Shown here piece by piece: positions 11,378-22,662 of a DNA stretch of 64,000 nt. Position 1 is the first letter of the stretch, and each line of letters begins with the position of its first letter. The notes below the pieces were generated by a model, which saw only the letters and a list, made by a program, of their open reading frames with translations, was not told the origin of the DNA and did not search any database. Source of the stretch: Thinopyrum elongatum (Eukaryota; Streptophyta; Magnoliopsida; Poales; Poaceae). The stretch is taken from the NCBI GenBank assembly GCA_011799875.1, contig JAAAXO010000140.1:1-64000 (forward strand). Reading direction: 5' to 3'. The position numbers and the translations under genes were made by a program.

Positions 11378-12784
11378 AGTGGTATCAGTTTTCAGGTTGC
11401 TCGGTGAGAATTTCCAGTTTTCCCTAGATTAGATTTATTTTCTTACCTATTGTCCAAAAAAAAGCCACAAAAAAAAGTTAGATCTATTCATCCTTTGTCC
11501 AAGCCAGTCTGAGCCTTTGCAATTTTCTTTTCATTGTTTGCATTAGTGAATTATCGGTTGCATCGTCGTGTTCAGTTGCTGGTCTTAGTGTCTAGTTCGT
11601 TTAGAGTTTCGAGTTCTGTTCACATTAGTCACGCCGCCGCTGCATCGTTATTCCTTCCGCTGTCCACCATCCCATCCATCAATTTCCACATCGTGCTACC
11701 CACTGTTCATTGTCATAATCATAGTTGAGGTCGTTCACATCTGTGCTTGATCCAATCTACATCTTATCTAGTTTGTTTTGGAAAGAGGGAGAGAGAAAAA
11801 AGAGAGAAAAAAAAGTAAAAAAAAAGTTAGAGAAAAAAAAGAGAGAAAGAAAAAGAAAAAAGTGTGAAAAAAAAGAGAGAAGAAAAAAAAACAAAATTCG
11901 GATCTATCTAGACTCAATCTCGTAGCTGAATTCGGATTGGAATCTATTTTGCGCAGTGTTCAGTAAAACAGGCATATCTTTTTCATACGAAGTCTGTTTT
12001 GGCTCCGTGAGTACTCAAATTAAAGCTAGCGACGAGCCGCATCTAAATAGTTGCGGAAGCTAGTTCAATATTTGACACCTCAAAATCGGCTTCTAAATAG
12101 GTCTTTTTGCCCTCCGAAGTTCGCGAACACAGCTTGTTCCAGTTTTTCAGGCCAGTTTTAGAATTTTTTGACTCCTCATATCAACTCGGAATTTAGTGAT
12201 TCTTTTTGCGTTTGAAAGCTTGAGTCAGTGCCATTCTTGAGAAAAAATATCAGAAAATTGGCAAAAACTTTTCCAGAGGAAAGTTGGAGACAAAGTTGTT
12301 GGTATATCCTACTTGGTAGTTGTTTCTCATCATTATCTTTACTGCCATTGTGATCTTCACTTATATCTTGCTGTCCAGAGCTACTTCATATCCTTTATTG
12401 ATGCTAGTTGTGCAACGCCGTGACCTCATTAGTGTTCTAGGCTCGCGTCTCTAGTCCGGTCTAGCCTAGGACCAGCACAGTACCGTCGTTGAGCGTTTAT
12501 TCAACATTGCATCTCTGAATTGATTATTGCTAATCTTTTGCTACCAAATATTTAAGCCTTCCGAGCTCCACATATTTCTACACCATGTATACGTACGTTC
12601 CCCTGGCAATCGTTTTACTCAATCTTCGGAGTTATTTGACACCGCTGGTTGCCTGTCACCACCTGCTGCATGGTAAGAACTTGTAAGATATTGATATTTG
12701 CTACACTGTGAGTGTTTTACCACCACATCCTAGTAGTTCATAGGAACATTATTCTTGGATTTTGTTTCTTGTTTTCTACTAACT
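11378..12784 (+). other. F1 leader of B element
   Basis: Primer-binding site at 11380-11388, then about 1.4 kb of leader with a strongly purine-rich A/G stretch (about 11787-11893) and sequence related to the A leader near the gag start. There is no 24-bp repeat like that in A leaders. No gene is supported here. Confidence 0.8.
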
Positions 12785-12999
12785 ATGGCAGGTTCCAGAG
12801 TTGTTAGTTCTTGGGCTTCATCGATCGTGGGAGATTTGCCATCACCTAAGAAAATACAACAGCCGCCACAAGAGGAGCAATTACATCAGAATGCACATAA
12901 TCAGGTTAAAGTTTCCATGCCACCATTTACTGGTCGTTTTAGGCCTGATTTATATATTGAATGGGAGTACGAAATAAATGCTATATTTGCTTCCCATAA
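12785..12999 (+). pseudogene. gag: F1: truncated B-family Gag N-terminus
   Basis: Starts at ATG 12785 in the context CTATGGCAGG, matching the A-family start. About 72 codons are present (MAGSRVVSSWAS... to ...YEINAIFASH), including the PPFTGRFRPDLYIEWE stretch that aligns with the A Gag [16 protein letters not shown]. The A LTR at 13000 then cuts the frame, which runs on by chance into the LTR tail. It encodes only the start of a Gag-like protein. Confidence 0.82.
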
Positions 13000-13921
13000 T
13001 GATGAGGACATCAATACCATTGTTACACCCACAACCCCTGCTTCTATACATACTGGACCAATTACTAGAGCTCGCGCACGCCAATTAAAATATCAGGTAC
13101 TTTCGTTTCTTGGTAATGATTCTAAAGTTCATGAGAATATGATGCTGCCTAAATTGGATACATTTGTTTTGCTTACAAATGAAGGGCCTAGCTTGGACAA
13201 GAAAGAGGAACCTTGGAGCAAGTTCAAGCATGGAGATGATGGCATGCACAAGGGGAACAAGAACGGAGTTACAAGTGAAGATTTCAGGACTTTGAAGCCA
13301 CCATAATGAGTGCAGGAAGCCTTGGACGAAATATACAAGATGTCACTTCATAAATTTCGTCCAGAGGCTATTATAGGTGCTGCGTCACCTTATTATTGGG
13401 CCAGGCCCATGTAATTTCGAAATACTTGAGTATAGGCTGTTTTTAGAGTCCGTATGTGTGGGGAAACAAGAGATAGGGTTGGTTTCGGACCCCTCCTTCA
13501 AGGGCCACGAAATCCCCTCCTCTTCCTCCATATATACAGCCCTTAGGGCACCGTTTATACTTTGGGTTTTGTTTAGATTAAAAGTTCGCCATAGCTGCAA
13601 CTTCGCGTACTTCGTTTGTGTTCAACGACCAGACCAAGACGTCACAGAACCCCACCTTGATCAATAAAGCTTTCATCTTATATTCGCAATATCCAGATTG
13701 CAAATCTTAGTTTCTTGCTTGTTCTTCGTTTGCTTGCAGGAGATAGACACTCGTGGTCAGGTTGATTGTGCTCCGGCGTGGTCAATAACCTCTCGGAGTT
13801 GGTTTAGCGATTGCTAAGGCGCGACGTCCTTGCACGTTCGTAGTCGGATCGTCAAAGTCTACTCCACCAAAAACGATAGCTATCATCTCATCGAAAGATC
13901 GGGACACCCTCGCCTCTATCA
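13000..13921 (+). repeat. Solo A-family LTR joining two B fragments
   Basis: Complete 922-bp LTR. Left flank is CATAA in F1 gag, right flank TATGT inside an inverted B LTR, so there is no target duplication. Its right junction and the next 1.1 kb are the same as at 51326/51327. Confidence 0.95.
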
Positions 13922-14100
13922 TATGTGAATTGTACAAATGTCCCATACACCTGCAATTAGACATGGCACAAAAGTTTGTGAAGTATTTTTGTCCTGGATG
14001 ACACAAATAAATTATTGCATAGTTTGCATTAGAAATCACCTCACAAATATACATGTATGCAATATTTTTGGTCGTATCCAAGGTATTCATGTCCTCATCA
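13922..14100 (-). repeat. B-family LTR, U3 start only (3' LTR of F2)
   Basis: First 179 bp of a B LTR in inverted orientation, ending CATCA at 14100 and followed by the F2 polypurine tract. The rest is absent at this place, replaced by the A LTR to its left. Confidence 0.9.
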
Positions 14101-15047
14101 TCCTCCCCTTCTTGAAAACAAAGCCGTCCTCGGCGTTGCTTAATCTGAAATGTGGCTAACAAAAGAGACAAGGTGTACATGTTGTATATGTATATGTCAT
14201 CCATTTTTACTTCCCTTGGTTTTTGCACATATGACACATGTATACATGAGTAACCTTCATAGTTCATAAAATCTAAAGCCAAAATATTATCACAAGAAGT
14301 AGAAGGCATGAAAATATTGCAACTCAGTTTGCATATATAAGTGAAGCCCTTATTCATTTCAAAAGGTTGACAATGTTCATCATTAAACCATCCCAACATT
14401 GGTGAATAAACCTTACTTGCATCAAATTTACATGCTACAACATGCTTAAATAAGCAAACATGCAATAAGTCATTTGACACAGAATCATCACCAAGATTAG
14501 AGGTCATATCAAAATGATTAAACATTGGCACAATTATTTTCAAACGTATTTGATCCAAATCTGATTTATTCCCTGATTCACATGGTTCTTTCATATTAAT
14601 AGTTAATTCAATGGGCCCACTCGAAATTGTTGATCTTTTAGTTGTTTGGTCACATGGCAAAGTCAAATTATCAACATAGTCCTCTAAAATAGGTGGTGTG
14701 ATCAAAGTAGTGGGTAGCTGATCAGATGGTGCATTTAAATTGACAAGGCATTCCTCATTCTCATGTAGAGGTGGAAGATCAGTACCTTTGTCATTACCTC
14801 TTATGATCAACTCAGCTGATGTAGCCACTCTCGGGGGTGATGTGTCACATGGTGGAGGTGATGTAGTCCTCACAACAATGGATGTGGTTGTCAAAGTACA
14901 ACTAGTAGTTGAAGGAACAACCGTATCAACTCTTGGAATATGCACCGTGCGCTTGTTCTCCTTGTGGCCAACACGTCGTTTTATTTCCTGTTCAGCTTTG
15001 CAAGCAAGACGAAACAAATGGTCCATAGGATAACACTCTTCATGAAT
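14101..15047 (-). CDS. F2: unrecognised ORF of the pol-less B element
   Basis: One open minus-strand frame of about 315 codons between the Gag remnant and the polypurine tract. It starts after a Gag-derived patch (MDHLFRLACKAEQE, matching [11 protein letters not shown] of the A Gag), has a Ser/Thr/Pro-rich middle, a Cys-containing stretch (VCLFKHVVACKFDASK) and a C-terminus ending [10 protein letters not shown], as in A Pol. I see no protease, RT, RNase H or integrase motif and assign no function. The frame continues through the B LTR start. A break near 15045 separates it from the upstream Gag part, so its translation start is unclear. Pol-less partners of rice CRR elements (noaCRR) are a known parallel. 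It may be non-coding filler that stays open by chance. Confidence 0.55.
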
Positions 15048-15405
15048 TAGAATCTCTCATGACAAGTTTTAAATCATCCCAAGTAGTAGGTATAAGATCA
15101 GGGTTTAACCGACAATATTCACTCCACCAAACTAAAGCAAAGCTACTAAAAGTACTAACCGCAGCTTGAAATTTTCCACGCTCATCAAAATTATGGGAAG
15201 CAAATATAGCATTTATTTCGTACTCCCATTCAATATATAAATCAGGCCTAAAACGACCAGTAAATGGTGGCATGGAAACATTAACCTGATTATGTGCATT
15301 CTGATGTAATTGCTCCTCTTGTGGCGGTTGTTGCATTTTCTTAGGTGATGGCAAATCTCCCACGATCGATGAAGCCCAAGAACTAACAACTCCGGAACCT
15401 GCCAT
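15048..15405 (-). pseudogene. gag: F2: B-family Gag N-terminal part
   Basis: About 120 codons from ATG at 15405-15403 (MAGSGVVSSWAS...) to ...LKLVMRD. The LVWWSEYCRLNP segment matches the A Gag [12 protein letters not shown], identifying a retrotransposon Gag domain. The frame stops at 15040-15042. Against the A Gag, roughly 65 residues between MRTRW and LFHLACK are missing or replaced, so the Gag core is internally deleted and out of frame with the ORF that follows. Confidence 0.78.
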
Positions 15406-16771
15406 GATTAGTAGAAACAAAAAAAATCGAGAATAATGTTCCTATGAACTACTAGGATGTGGTGGTAAAGCGCTCACAGTAAAGCAAATATCAATATCTT
15501 ACAAGTTCATACCATGCAGCAGGTGGTGACGGGCAACCAGCGGTGTCAAATAACTCCGAAGATTGAGTAAAGCGATTGCTAGGTGAACGTACGTATACAC
15601 GGTGTAGAAATATGTGGAGCTGGGTTGGCTATATATGGTAGCAAAAGATTAGCAATAATCAATTCAGAGATGCAATGTTGAATAAACGCTCAACGACGGT
15701 ACTGTGCTGGTCCTAGGCTAGACCGGACTAGAGACGCGAGCCTAGAACACTAATGAGGTCACGGCGTTGCACAACTAGCATCAATAAAGGATATGAAGTA
15801 GCTCTGGACAGCAAGATATAAGTGAAGATCACAATGGCAGTAAAGATAATGATGAGAAACAACTACCAAGTAGGATATACCAACAACTTTCTCTCCAACT
15901 TTCCTCTGGAAAAGTTTTTGCCAATTTTCTGATTAATTTTTCTCAAGAATGGCACTGACTCAAGCTTTCAAACGCAAAAAGAATCACTCAATTCCGAGTT
16001 GATATGAGGAGTCAAAAAAAATCTAAAACTGGCCTGAAAAACTGGAACAAGCTGTGTTCATGAACTTCGGAGGGCAAAAAGACCTATTTAGAAGCCGATT
16101 TTGAGGTGTCAAATATTGAACTAGCTTCTGCAACTATTTAAATGCGGCTCGTCGCTAGCTTTAATTTGAGTACTCACGGAGCCAAAACAGACTTCGTATG
16201 AGGAAGATACGCCTGTTTTACTGAACAGTGCGCAAAACAGATTCGAATCCGAATTCAGGTACGAGAGTGAGTCTAGATAGATCCGAATTTTGTGCTTTTT
16301 TTTCTTCTCTCTTTTTTTTATCTCACTTTTTTTCTCTTTTTTTTTGACTTTTTTTTTCTCTCTTTCCAAAACAAACTAGCTAAGATGTAGATTGGATCAA
16401 GCACAGATGTGAACGACCTCAACTATGATTATGACAATGAACAGTGGGTAGCACGATGTGGAAATTGATGGATGGGATGGTGGACAGCGGAAGGAATAAC
16501 GATGCAGCGGCGGCGTGACTAATGTGAACAGAACTCGAAACTCTAAACGAACTAGACACTAAGACCAGCAACTGAACACGACGATGCAACCGATAATTCA
16601 ATAATGCAAACAATGAAAAGAAAATTGCGAAGGCTCGGACTGGCTTGGACAAAGGATGAATAGATCTAACTTTTTTTTTGTGGTTTTTTCTTTGGACAAT
16701 AGGTAAGAAAATAAATCTAATCTAGGGAAAACTGAAAATTCTCACCGAGCAACCTGAAAACTGATACCACT
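15406..16771 (-). other. F2 leader of B element
   Basis: Inverted counterpart of the F1 leader, with a T/C-rich stretch at about 16299-16365 (A/G-rich on the coding strand) and the inverted primer-binding site CTGATACCA at 16761-16769. No gene is supported. Confidence 0.8.
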
Positions 16772-16988
16772 TGATAGAGGCGGGGGTGTCCCGATCTTTC
16801 GATGAGATGATAGCTATCGATTTGGTGGAGTCGACTTTGATGATCCGACTACAAACGTGCACGACGTTGCGCCTTAGCAATCGCTAAACCAATCTCCCGA
16901 GGTTACTGACGATGCTGAAAGCACGATCAGCCTGACCACGAAGGTCTATTCCTGCACGCAATCGAAGAACAAGCAAGAATATGATAAT
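16772..16988 (-). repeat. B-family LTR, R-U5 fragment (5' LTR of F2)
   Basis: Begins TGATAGAGGCGGGGG beside the primer-binding site and stops after 217 bp at ATAAT, where a plus-strand B LTR starts. The rest of this LTR is not found next to it. Confidence 0.9.
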
Positions 16989-17970
16989 TGATGAGGACAT
17001 GACTACCTTGGATACGACCAAAAATATTGCATACATGTATATTTGTGAGGTGATTTCTAATGCAAACTATGCAATAATTTATTTATGTCATCCAAGACAA
17101 AAATACTTCACAAACTTTTGTGTCATGTCTAATTGCAGGTGTATGGGACATTTGTACAATACACATATGAAGATAAGGGGAAAAGAGATGTTTAGGTGCT
17201 GTTCAAAAAGTCCTCTCACGTCACTTTTGGGCCAAGAGAAGATAGAGTCCAAGTCTCTCACGTTCTGGATTCAGATTCGGACTGCACAGACATACCTGAC
17301 TCAAAACGCCAAGAACTTTTTCATACGGACTCCGAATTGGGTGATTCTTTTTTTGTTGGAAAGTAGATTTCGTGCTCTTTCCAACCCAATTGGATTCACC
17401 TTAAAATTCGTCCGGAGCGTTGAGTTATCAATGAAACAATCTGACGCTGCAGCAGAATCCGAGTCAAACTACAAGTCCAAAGATGTTGCATCACCTCCAC
17501 TTGGGCCCATGAGCCTTGTACGACCTAGGGTTAGTTTTAGGCTGCCTTGGGACGTCCTCCCACCTCCTTGGCCACCACCCCTTGCTCCTATATAAGTAGA
17601 TCCATCTAGTAGCTTTTTCCTTGGGATTTGTTTAGTTAAAAGTTAGCCATTGCAACTTCGTGTACTTCGTTTGTGTCCAACGACCAGACCAAGACCGCTT
17701 TCGGATCCCCACCTCTATCAATACTTCATCTATATTCGCAATATTCAGATTGCATTATCATATTCTTGCTTGTTCTTCGATTGCGTGCAGGAATAGACCT
17801 TCGTGGTCAGGCTGATCGTGCTTTCAGTATCGTCAGTAACCTCGGGAGATTGGTTTAGCGATTGCTAAGACGCAACGTCGTGCACGTTTGTAGTCGGATC
17901 GTCAAAGTCGACTCCACCAAATCGATAGCTATCATCTCATCGAAAGATCGGGACACCCCCTCCTCTATCA
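16989..17970 (+). repeat. B-family LTR, 982 bp (right end of composite)
   Basis: Complete, starting TGATGAGGACATGACTACC; the CAAGC target duplication follows at 17971. Its left neighbour is an inverted B LTR fragment, not a polypurine tract. The U3 frame is open to the TAA in the TATA element (ending at 17595). Confidence 0.95.
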
Positions 17971-18167
17971 CAAGCAAAGCTGACTCATCCAACTCTGGAT
18001 AAGATTTTCTCTCATTGTCTTCACTCGAAGACATAGGATTTGGGTTGAGCATCACATCAGTTTTCTGACTTTGTTCACTTGAACCCCACTTAACAGTTCG
18101 GTGGTTCCAATGACTCAAGAAAGAAGAAAATGAAACTACGAAAGGGACTATGTCTTCGCACTCCATT
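17971..18167 (-). other. Fragment of an older unrelated repeat (right part)
   Basis: Continues 10166-10395 across the B composite. The minus strand is open for about 64 codons (MECEDIVPFVVSFSSFLSHW... to ...ESALLV), with acidic and Ser-rich patches. I do not recognise the protein; it could be the end of an ORF of another retroelement. It is cut on the right by the LTR at 18168 (flank CCATT). Confidence 0.5.
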
Positions 18168-19004
18168 TGATAGAGGCGAGGGTGTCCCGATCTTTCGATG
18201 AGATGATAGCTATCGTTTTTGGTGGAGTAGACTTTGACGATCCGACTACGAACGTGTGAGGACGTCGCGCCTTAGCAATCGCTAAACCAACTCCGAGAGG
18301 TTATTGACCACGCCGGAGCACAATCAACCTGACCACGAGGGTCTATCTCCTGCAAGCAAATGAAGAACAAGCAAGAAACTAAGATTTGCAATCTGGATAT
18401 TGCGAATATAAGATGAAAGCTTTATTGATCAAGGTGGGGTTCTGTGACGTCTTGGTCTGGTCGTTGAACACAAACGAAGTACGCGAAGTTGCAGCTATGG
18501 CGAACTTTCAATCTAAACAAAACCCAAGTCTAAACGATGCCCTAAGGGCTGTATATATGGAGGAAGAAGGGGGAATTTCGTGGCCCTTGGAGGAGGGATC
18601 CGAAACCAACCCTAACTCTTGGTTTCCCACACATACGGACTCTAAAAACTGCCTATACTTAAGTATTTTGAAATTACATGGGCCTGGCCCAATAATAAGG
18701 TGACGCTGCACCTATAATAGCCTCTGGACGAAATTTATGAAGTGGCATCTTGTATATTTCGTCCAAGGCTTCATGCACGCATTAAGGTGGCTTCAATGTC
18801 CTGAAATCATCACTTGTAACTCCGTTCTTGTTCCCCTTGCGCATGCCATTATCTCCATGCCTGGTCTTGCTCCAGTGTTCATCCCTCTTATCCATGCCAG
18901 GCCCTTCATTTGTAAGTAAGACAAATGTATCCAATTTAGGCAGCATTATATTCTCATGAACATTAGAATCATTACTAAGAAACGAAAGTACCTGATAATT
19001 TAAT
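18168..19004 (-). repeat. Diverged A LTR, main part (3' LTR of E6)
   Basis: 837 bp of a clearly more diverged A LTR (for example TGGAGGAGGGATCC and CTAACTCTTGG variants). It breaks at TTAAT (19000-19004). The missing 84 bp follow the second TTAAT at 24719-24723; together they make 921 bp. This is the oldest A LTR that I can recognise here. Confidence 0.9.
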
Positions 19005-19058
19005 TGGTAGAGGCGAGGGTGTCCCGATCTTTCGATGAGATGATAGCTATCGTTTTTG
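19005..19058 (-). repeat. A LTR stub (3' LTR end of E5)
   Basis: 54 bp from an LTR terminus with the variant TGGTAGAGG instead of TGATAGAGG. The only other such terminus is the E5 5' LTR at 23798, and both lie beside TTAAT. These are the two ends of one insertion; the rest of this LTR was lost by deletion. Confidence 0.88.
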
Positions 19059-19084
19059 TTAGTGTTCCCCTTCTTCACGGTATT
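19059..19084 (+). other. Filler DNA at a deletion junction
   Basis: About 26 bases, matching neither side of the join, between the E5 LTR stub and E4 gag. In inverted orientation about 12 bases (AATACCGTGAAG) match a stretch at the RT/RNase H border of pol, suggesting templated filler during break repair. This origin is inferred from a short match. Confidence 0.6.
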
Positions 19085-20075
19085 GATGGAATAAACGAGT
19101 GATATTATTATACTCCTTATACTCTAGAATGGTCTGAATCTCTCTATTTAATCCACCCATGAAACGTGCAAGCATAGCTTCATTCTCCTCAACAATACCA
19201 CATCTAATCATGCCAGTTTGTAATTCCTGATAATATTCTTCTACAGAATTTTTTCCTTGTCTTAAGCGCTGCAATTTTTGAAGTAATTCACGTTGATAAT
19301 ATGGTGGAACCCAACGAGTACGCATAGCAGTTTTCAAAGCAGCCCACGTAGCTGGAATAGGATATAATCTACAATGTTCAGACCACCATACACATGCAAA
19401 ACTAGTGAAAGCACAAACAGCAGCAGCAACACGTCGTTCCTCGGGATATTGTAAACATGTAAAACGTTGTTCAGTTTCTAACTCCCAAGTAAGATATATA
19501 TCAGGAACATATCTACCCTCGAATGGTGGAATATTGAATTTTAATTTAGGAAGATGGTCATGATCTCGTACCTGAAGTGGTGGTGCAGGCCTACCATTGC
19601 GATTATTTGCATGTGGACGACCTGGTGCTGGTGGTTGCACGTAGTTATGATTTTGATCAACCTCATCCTCATAATCGCCCGCGTAATCATCCTCCTCCTC
19701 GGCACCAGCAGCAGCAGGAGCAGGAGCCAAAGAAGCATCAACAGTAGGTACAGCAGCACCAGAAGTTTGGCCATCCTCAAGAGGAACACGCTTCGCTCGT
19801 CCGAACTGATTTGGAAGGGGGCGTTGTTGTTGTCGTTGCAGAGGTGCGACAGGTGCAGCCGGTGGTGGTTGGGGAAGACGCGTGAGCAATTCATTAAACT
19901 TGTTATCCAGCTTTGTCTCGAACGACTTCTCCATGCCATCTATCTTCTCCATGGCCTCTTCAAATCTGTTTAGCACATCTCCCGCCTGGCCACTCATCAT
20001 TTGCTGAAATTTATCATGCAACTCCTTGTTCGTCATGTTCTCCCAGTCAATCTCGTCGGCTTGTGATCCTGCCAT
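19085..20075 (-). pseudogene. gag: E4: CRM Gag, C-terminally truncated
   Basis: Starts at ATG 20075-20073 ([14 protein letters not shown]). It has a charged helical N-terminus ([10 protein letters not shown]...[12 protein letters not shown]), a Pro/Gln-rich linker, an acidic patch ([16 protein letters not shown]) and the retrotransposon Gag domain ([13 protein letters not shown]...[13 protein letters not shown]) up to NNITRLFH. The CCHC knuckle and all of pol are missing, removed by the deletion at 19059-19084. The frame is open over about 330 codons. Family role: the capsid precursor that packages element RNA. Confidence 0.93.
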
Positions 20076-21157
20076 GGTTAGCAGCAATAGAAACACACAA
20101 GAATATGATCCTACAGACTACTAGAAAGTGGTGGTGGTGTGGTGTGGTGTCACAAATCCGTCAAGCAAATCTCAAATTCTTACCAGTTCTTACCCAGCAG
20201 CAGGTGGTGATCGGCAACCTTTGTAGTCAAAACTCTCAGAGCTTGGACAGAGCGATTGCCAGGTGGTGTCAAACGCACGATGTAGATGTATGTGGAGCTG
20301 GGAAGGCTTATGATATGGTAGCAAAAAGGGTCAGCAATAATCAATTCAGAGATGCAATGTTGAATAAACTCTCAACGACGGTACTGTGCTGGTCCTAGGC
20401 TAGACCGTGCTAGAGACGCGAGCCTAGAACACTAACAAAAATCACGGCGCTGCACGTAAACAAGGGAGGAGCACACTCTGAATTTTTTTCTTTTTTTTTT
20501 TTGCTCCGCAACAATTTTTTTTCGAAAAAGTCTACAAATGGTCTAAAAACTGCCTAGCCAGAATTTTCCAGACTTAGTTTTTTTTTTTTGAAACTGGAAC
20601 TATTTTTCTTCTGCGGGTAGCACGAAAATTGGGGAATCCGACTTGTTCACGACTCGTAGTATCGCGTGATCTGGAACTCTAAAATAAAGGAATAAATACT
20701 GGACTCGGACTAGGACTGGTGGCAGAGATGAATCTGGTGGAACTCGGACTGGTGATGGTATATGACTGTAGTATATGTGGGCTCGGATTGGTGGTGGTAT
20801 ATGGACTCGAATCGGTGGTGGTATATGGACTCAGAGAAATAGCAGATAAGCTGTGGTGGTATATGGTAGGGGCGATGATGATGGTGCGGCGGCGGCGTGA
20901 CAACTTGTGAACAGAACTCGAAACTCTAAAGAACTAGACGCTAAGACCAGCAACTTGACACGACGATGCAACCGCAAATTCAACAAAGCAAAAACCCTAA
21001 AAAGATTATGCAAAGGCTCAGATTGGTTCGGATATGATGAACTAACCCTAAATTTTTTTTTTGGCTTTTTCCTGGACTGTAGGTATGAAGAACAGACTCG
21101 ATCTAAACTACGAAAAACTGTAAATCTCACCGAGCAACCTGGGAATCTGATACCACT
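20076..21157 (-). other. E4 5'UTR and primer-binding site
   Basis: A-element leader with T-rich runs, a 24-bp repeat block reduced to about two units (about 20786-20834) and TCTGATACCA at 21146-21155. No gene is seen. Confidence 0.88.
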
Positions 21158-22079
21158 TAATAGAGGCGAGGGTGTCCCGATCTTTCGATGAGATGATAGC
21201 TATCGTTTTTGGTTGAGTAGACTTTGACGATCCGACTACGAACGTGCGAGGACGTCGCGCCTTAGCAATCGCTAAACCAACTCCGAGAGGTTATTGACCA
21301 CGCCGGAGCACAATCAACCTGACCACGAGGGTCTATCTCCTGCAAGCAAACGAAGAACAAGCAAGAAACTAAGATTTGCAATATGGATATTGGGAATATA
21401 AGATGAAAGCTTTATTGATCAAGGTGGGGTTCTGTGACGTCTTGGTCTGGTCGTTGAACACAAACGAAGTACGCGAAGTTGCAGCTATGGCGAACTTTTA
21501 ATCTAAACAAAACCCAAAGTCTAAACGGTGCCCTAAGGGCTGTATATATGGAGGAAGAGGAGGGGATTTCGTGGCCCTTGAAGGAGGGGTCCGAAACCAA
21601 CCCTATCTCTTGTTTCCCCACACATACGGACTCTAAAAACAGCCTATACTCAAGTATTTCGAAATTACATGGGCCTGGCCCAATAATAAGGTGACGCAGC
21701 ACCTATAATAGCCTCTGGACGAAATTTATGAAGTGACATCTTGTATATTTCGTCCAAGGCTTCCTGCACTCATTATGGTGGCTTCAAAGTCCTGAAATCA
21801 TCACTTGTAACTCCATTCTTGTTCCCCTTGTGCATGCCATCATCTCCATGCTTGAACTTGCTCCAAGGTTCCTCTTTCTTGTCCAAGCTAGGGCCTTCAT
21901 TTGTAAGCAAAACAAATGTATCCAATTTAGGCAGCATCATATTCTCATGAACTTTAGAATCATTACCAAGAAACGAAAGTACCTGATAATTTAATTGGCG
22001 TGCGCGAGCTCTAGTAATTGGTCCAGTATGTATAGAAGCAGGGGCTGTGGGTGTAACAATGGTATTGATGTCCTCATCA
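21158..22079 (-). repeat. A-family LTR (5' LTR of E4)
   Basis: Complete 922-bp LTR whose terminus carries TAATAGAGG instead of TGATAGAGG, so the terminal dinucleotide is mutated. Right flank GATAT lies inside E5 gag, showing that E4 inserted into E5. Confidence 0.95.
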
Positions 22080-22662
22080 GATATATATCAGGAACATATC
22101 TACCCTCGAATGGTGGAATATTCAATTTTAATTTAGGAAGATGGTCATGATCTCGTACCTGAAGTGGTGGTGCAGACCTACCATTGCGATTATTTGCATG
22201 TGGACGACCTGGTGCTGGTGGTTGCACGTAGTTATGATTTTGATCAACCTCATCCTCATAATCGCCCGCGTAATCATCCTCCTCCTCGGCACCAGCAGCA
22301 GCAGGAGCAAAAGCCAAAGAAGCATCAACAGTAGGTACAGCAGCACCAGAAGTTTGGCCATCCTCAAGAGGAACACGCTTCGCTCGTCCGAACTGATTTG
22401 GAAGGGGGCGTTGTTGTTGTCGTTGCAGAGGTGCGACAGGTGCAGCCGGTGGTGGTTGGGGAAGACGCGTGAGCAATTCATTAAACTTGTTATCCAGCTT
22501 TGTCTCGAACGACTTCTCCATGCCATCTATCTTCTCCATGGCCTCTTCAAATCTGTTTAGCACATCTCCCCCCTGGCCACTCATCATTTGCTGAAATTTA
22601 TCATGCAACTCCTTGTTCGTCATGTTCTCCCAGTCAATCTCGTCGGCTTGTGATCCTGCCAT
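22080..22662 (-). pseudogene. gag: E5: CRM Gag N-terminal part
   Basis: From ATG 22662-22660 through the helical N-terminus, the Pro/Gln-rich linker and the acidic patch to [13 protein letters not shown], where the E4 LTR interrupts it (about 194 codons). The frame is open. The remainder of Gag and all of pol of E5 were lost in the deletion that left filler at 19059-19084. Confidence 0.92.

Larger units (their letters stand above)
10396..17970 (+). mobile_element. B-family composite with CAAGC target duplication
   Basis: The outer boundaries are plus-strand B LTRs (10396-11377 and 16989-17970), flanked by CAAGC at 10391-10395 and 17971-17975. By eye the two LTRs differ at about four sites. 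The interior is not one collinear element: a plus-strand leader and gag start (11378-12999), then a plus A LTR, then an inverted B element (13922-16988). The left flank of the right-hand LTR is the interior of another B LTR instead of a polypurine tract, so one exchange has replaced the original interior. Confidence 0.75.

Noticed and set aside
11787..11893. A/G-rich stretch as a polypurine tract or coding Lys-rich protein
   Set aside because: It sits in the leader, far from an LTR start, and the Lys/Glu-rich frame only mirrors the base composition.
12755..13306. 183-codon fusion of B Gag with the A LTR tail
   Set aside because: It is an in-frame accident at the LTR junction at 13000; the downstream part is the ordinary A LTR tail.
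17855..18166. 103-codon minus-strand gene
   Set aside because: About 40 codons at its end come from B LTR sequence. Only the first 64 or so belong to the older repeat, with no start context or domain to support a host gene.
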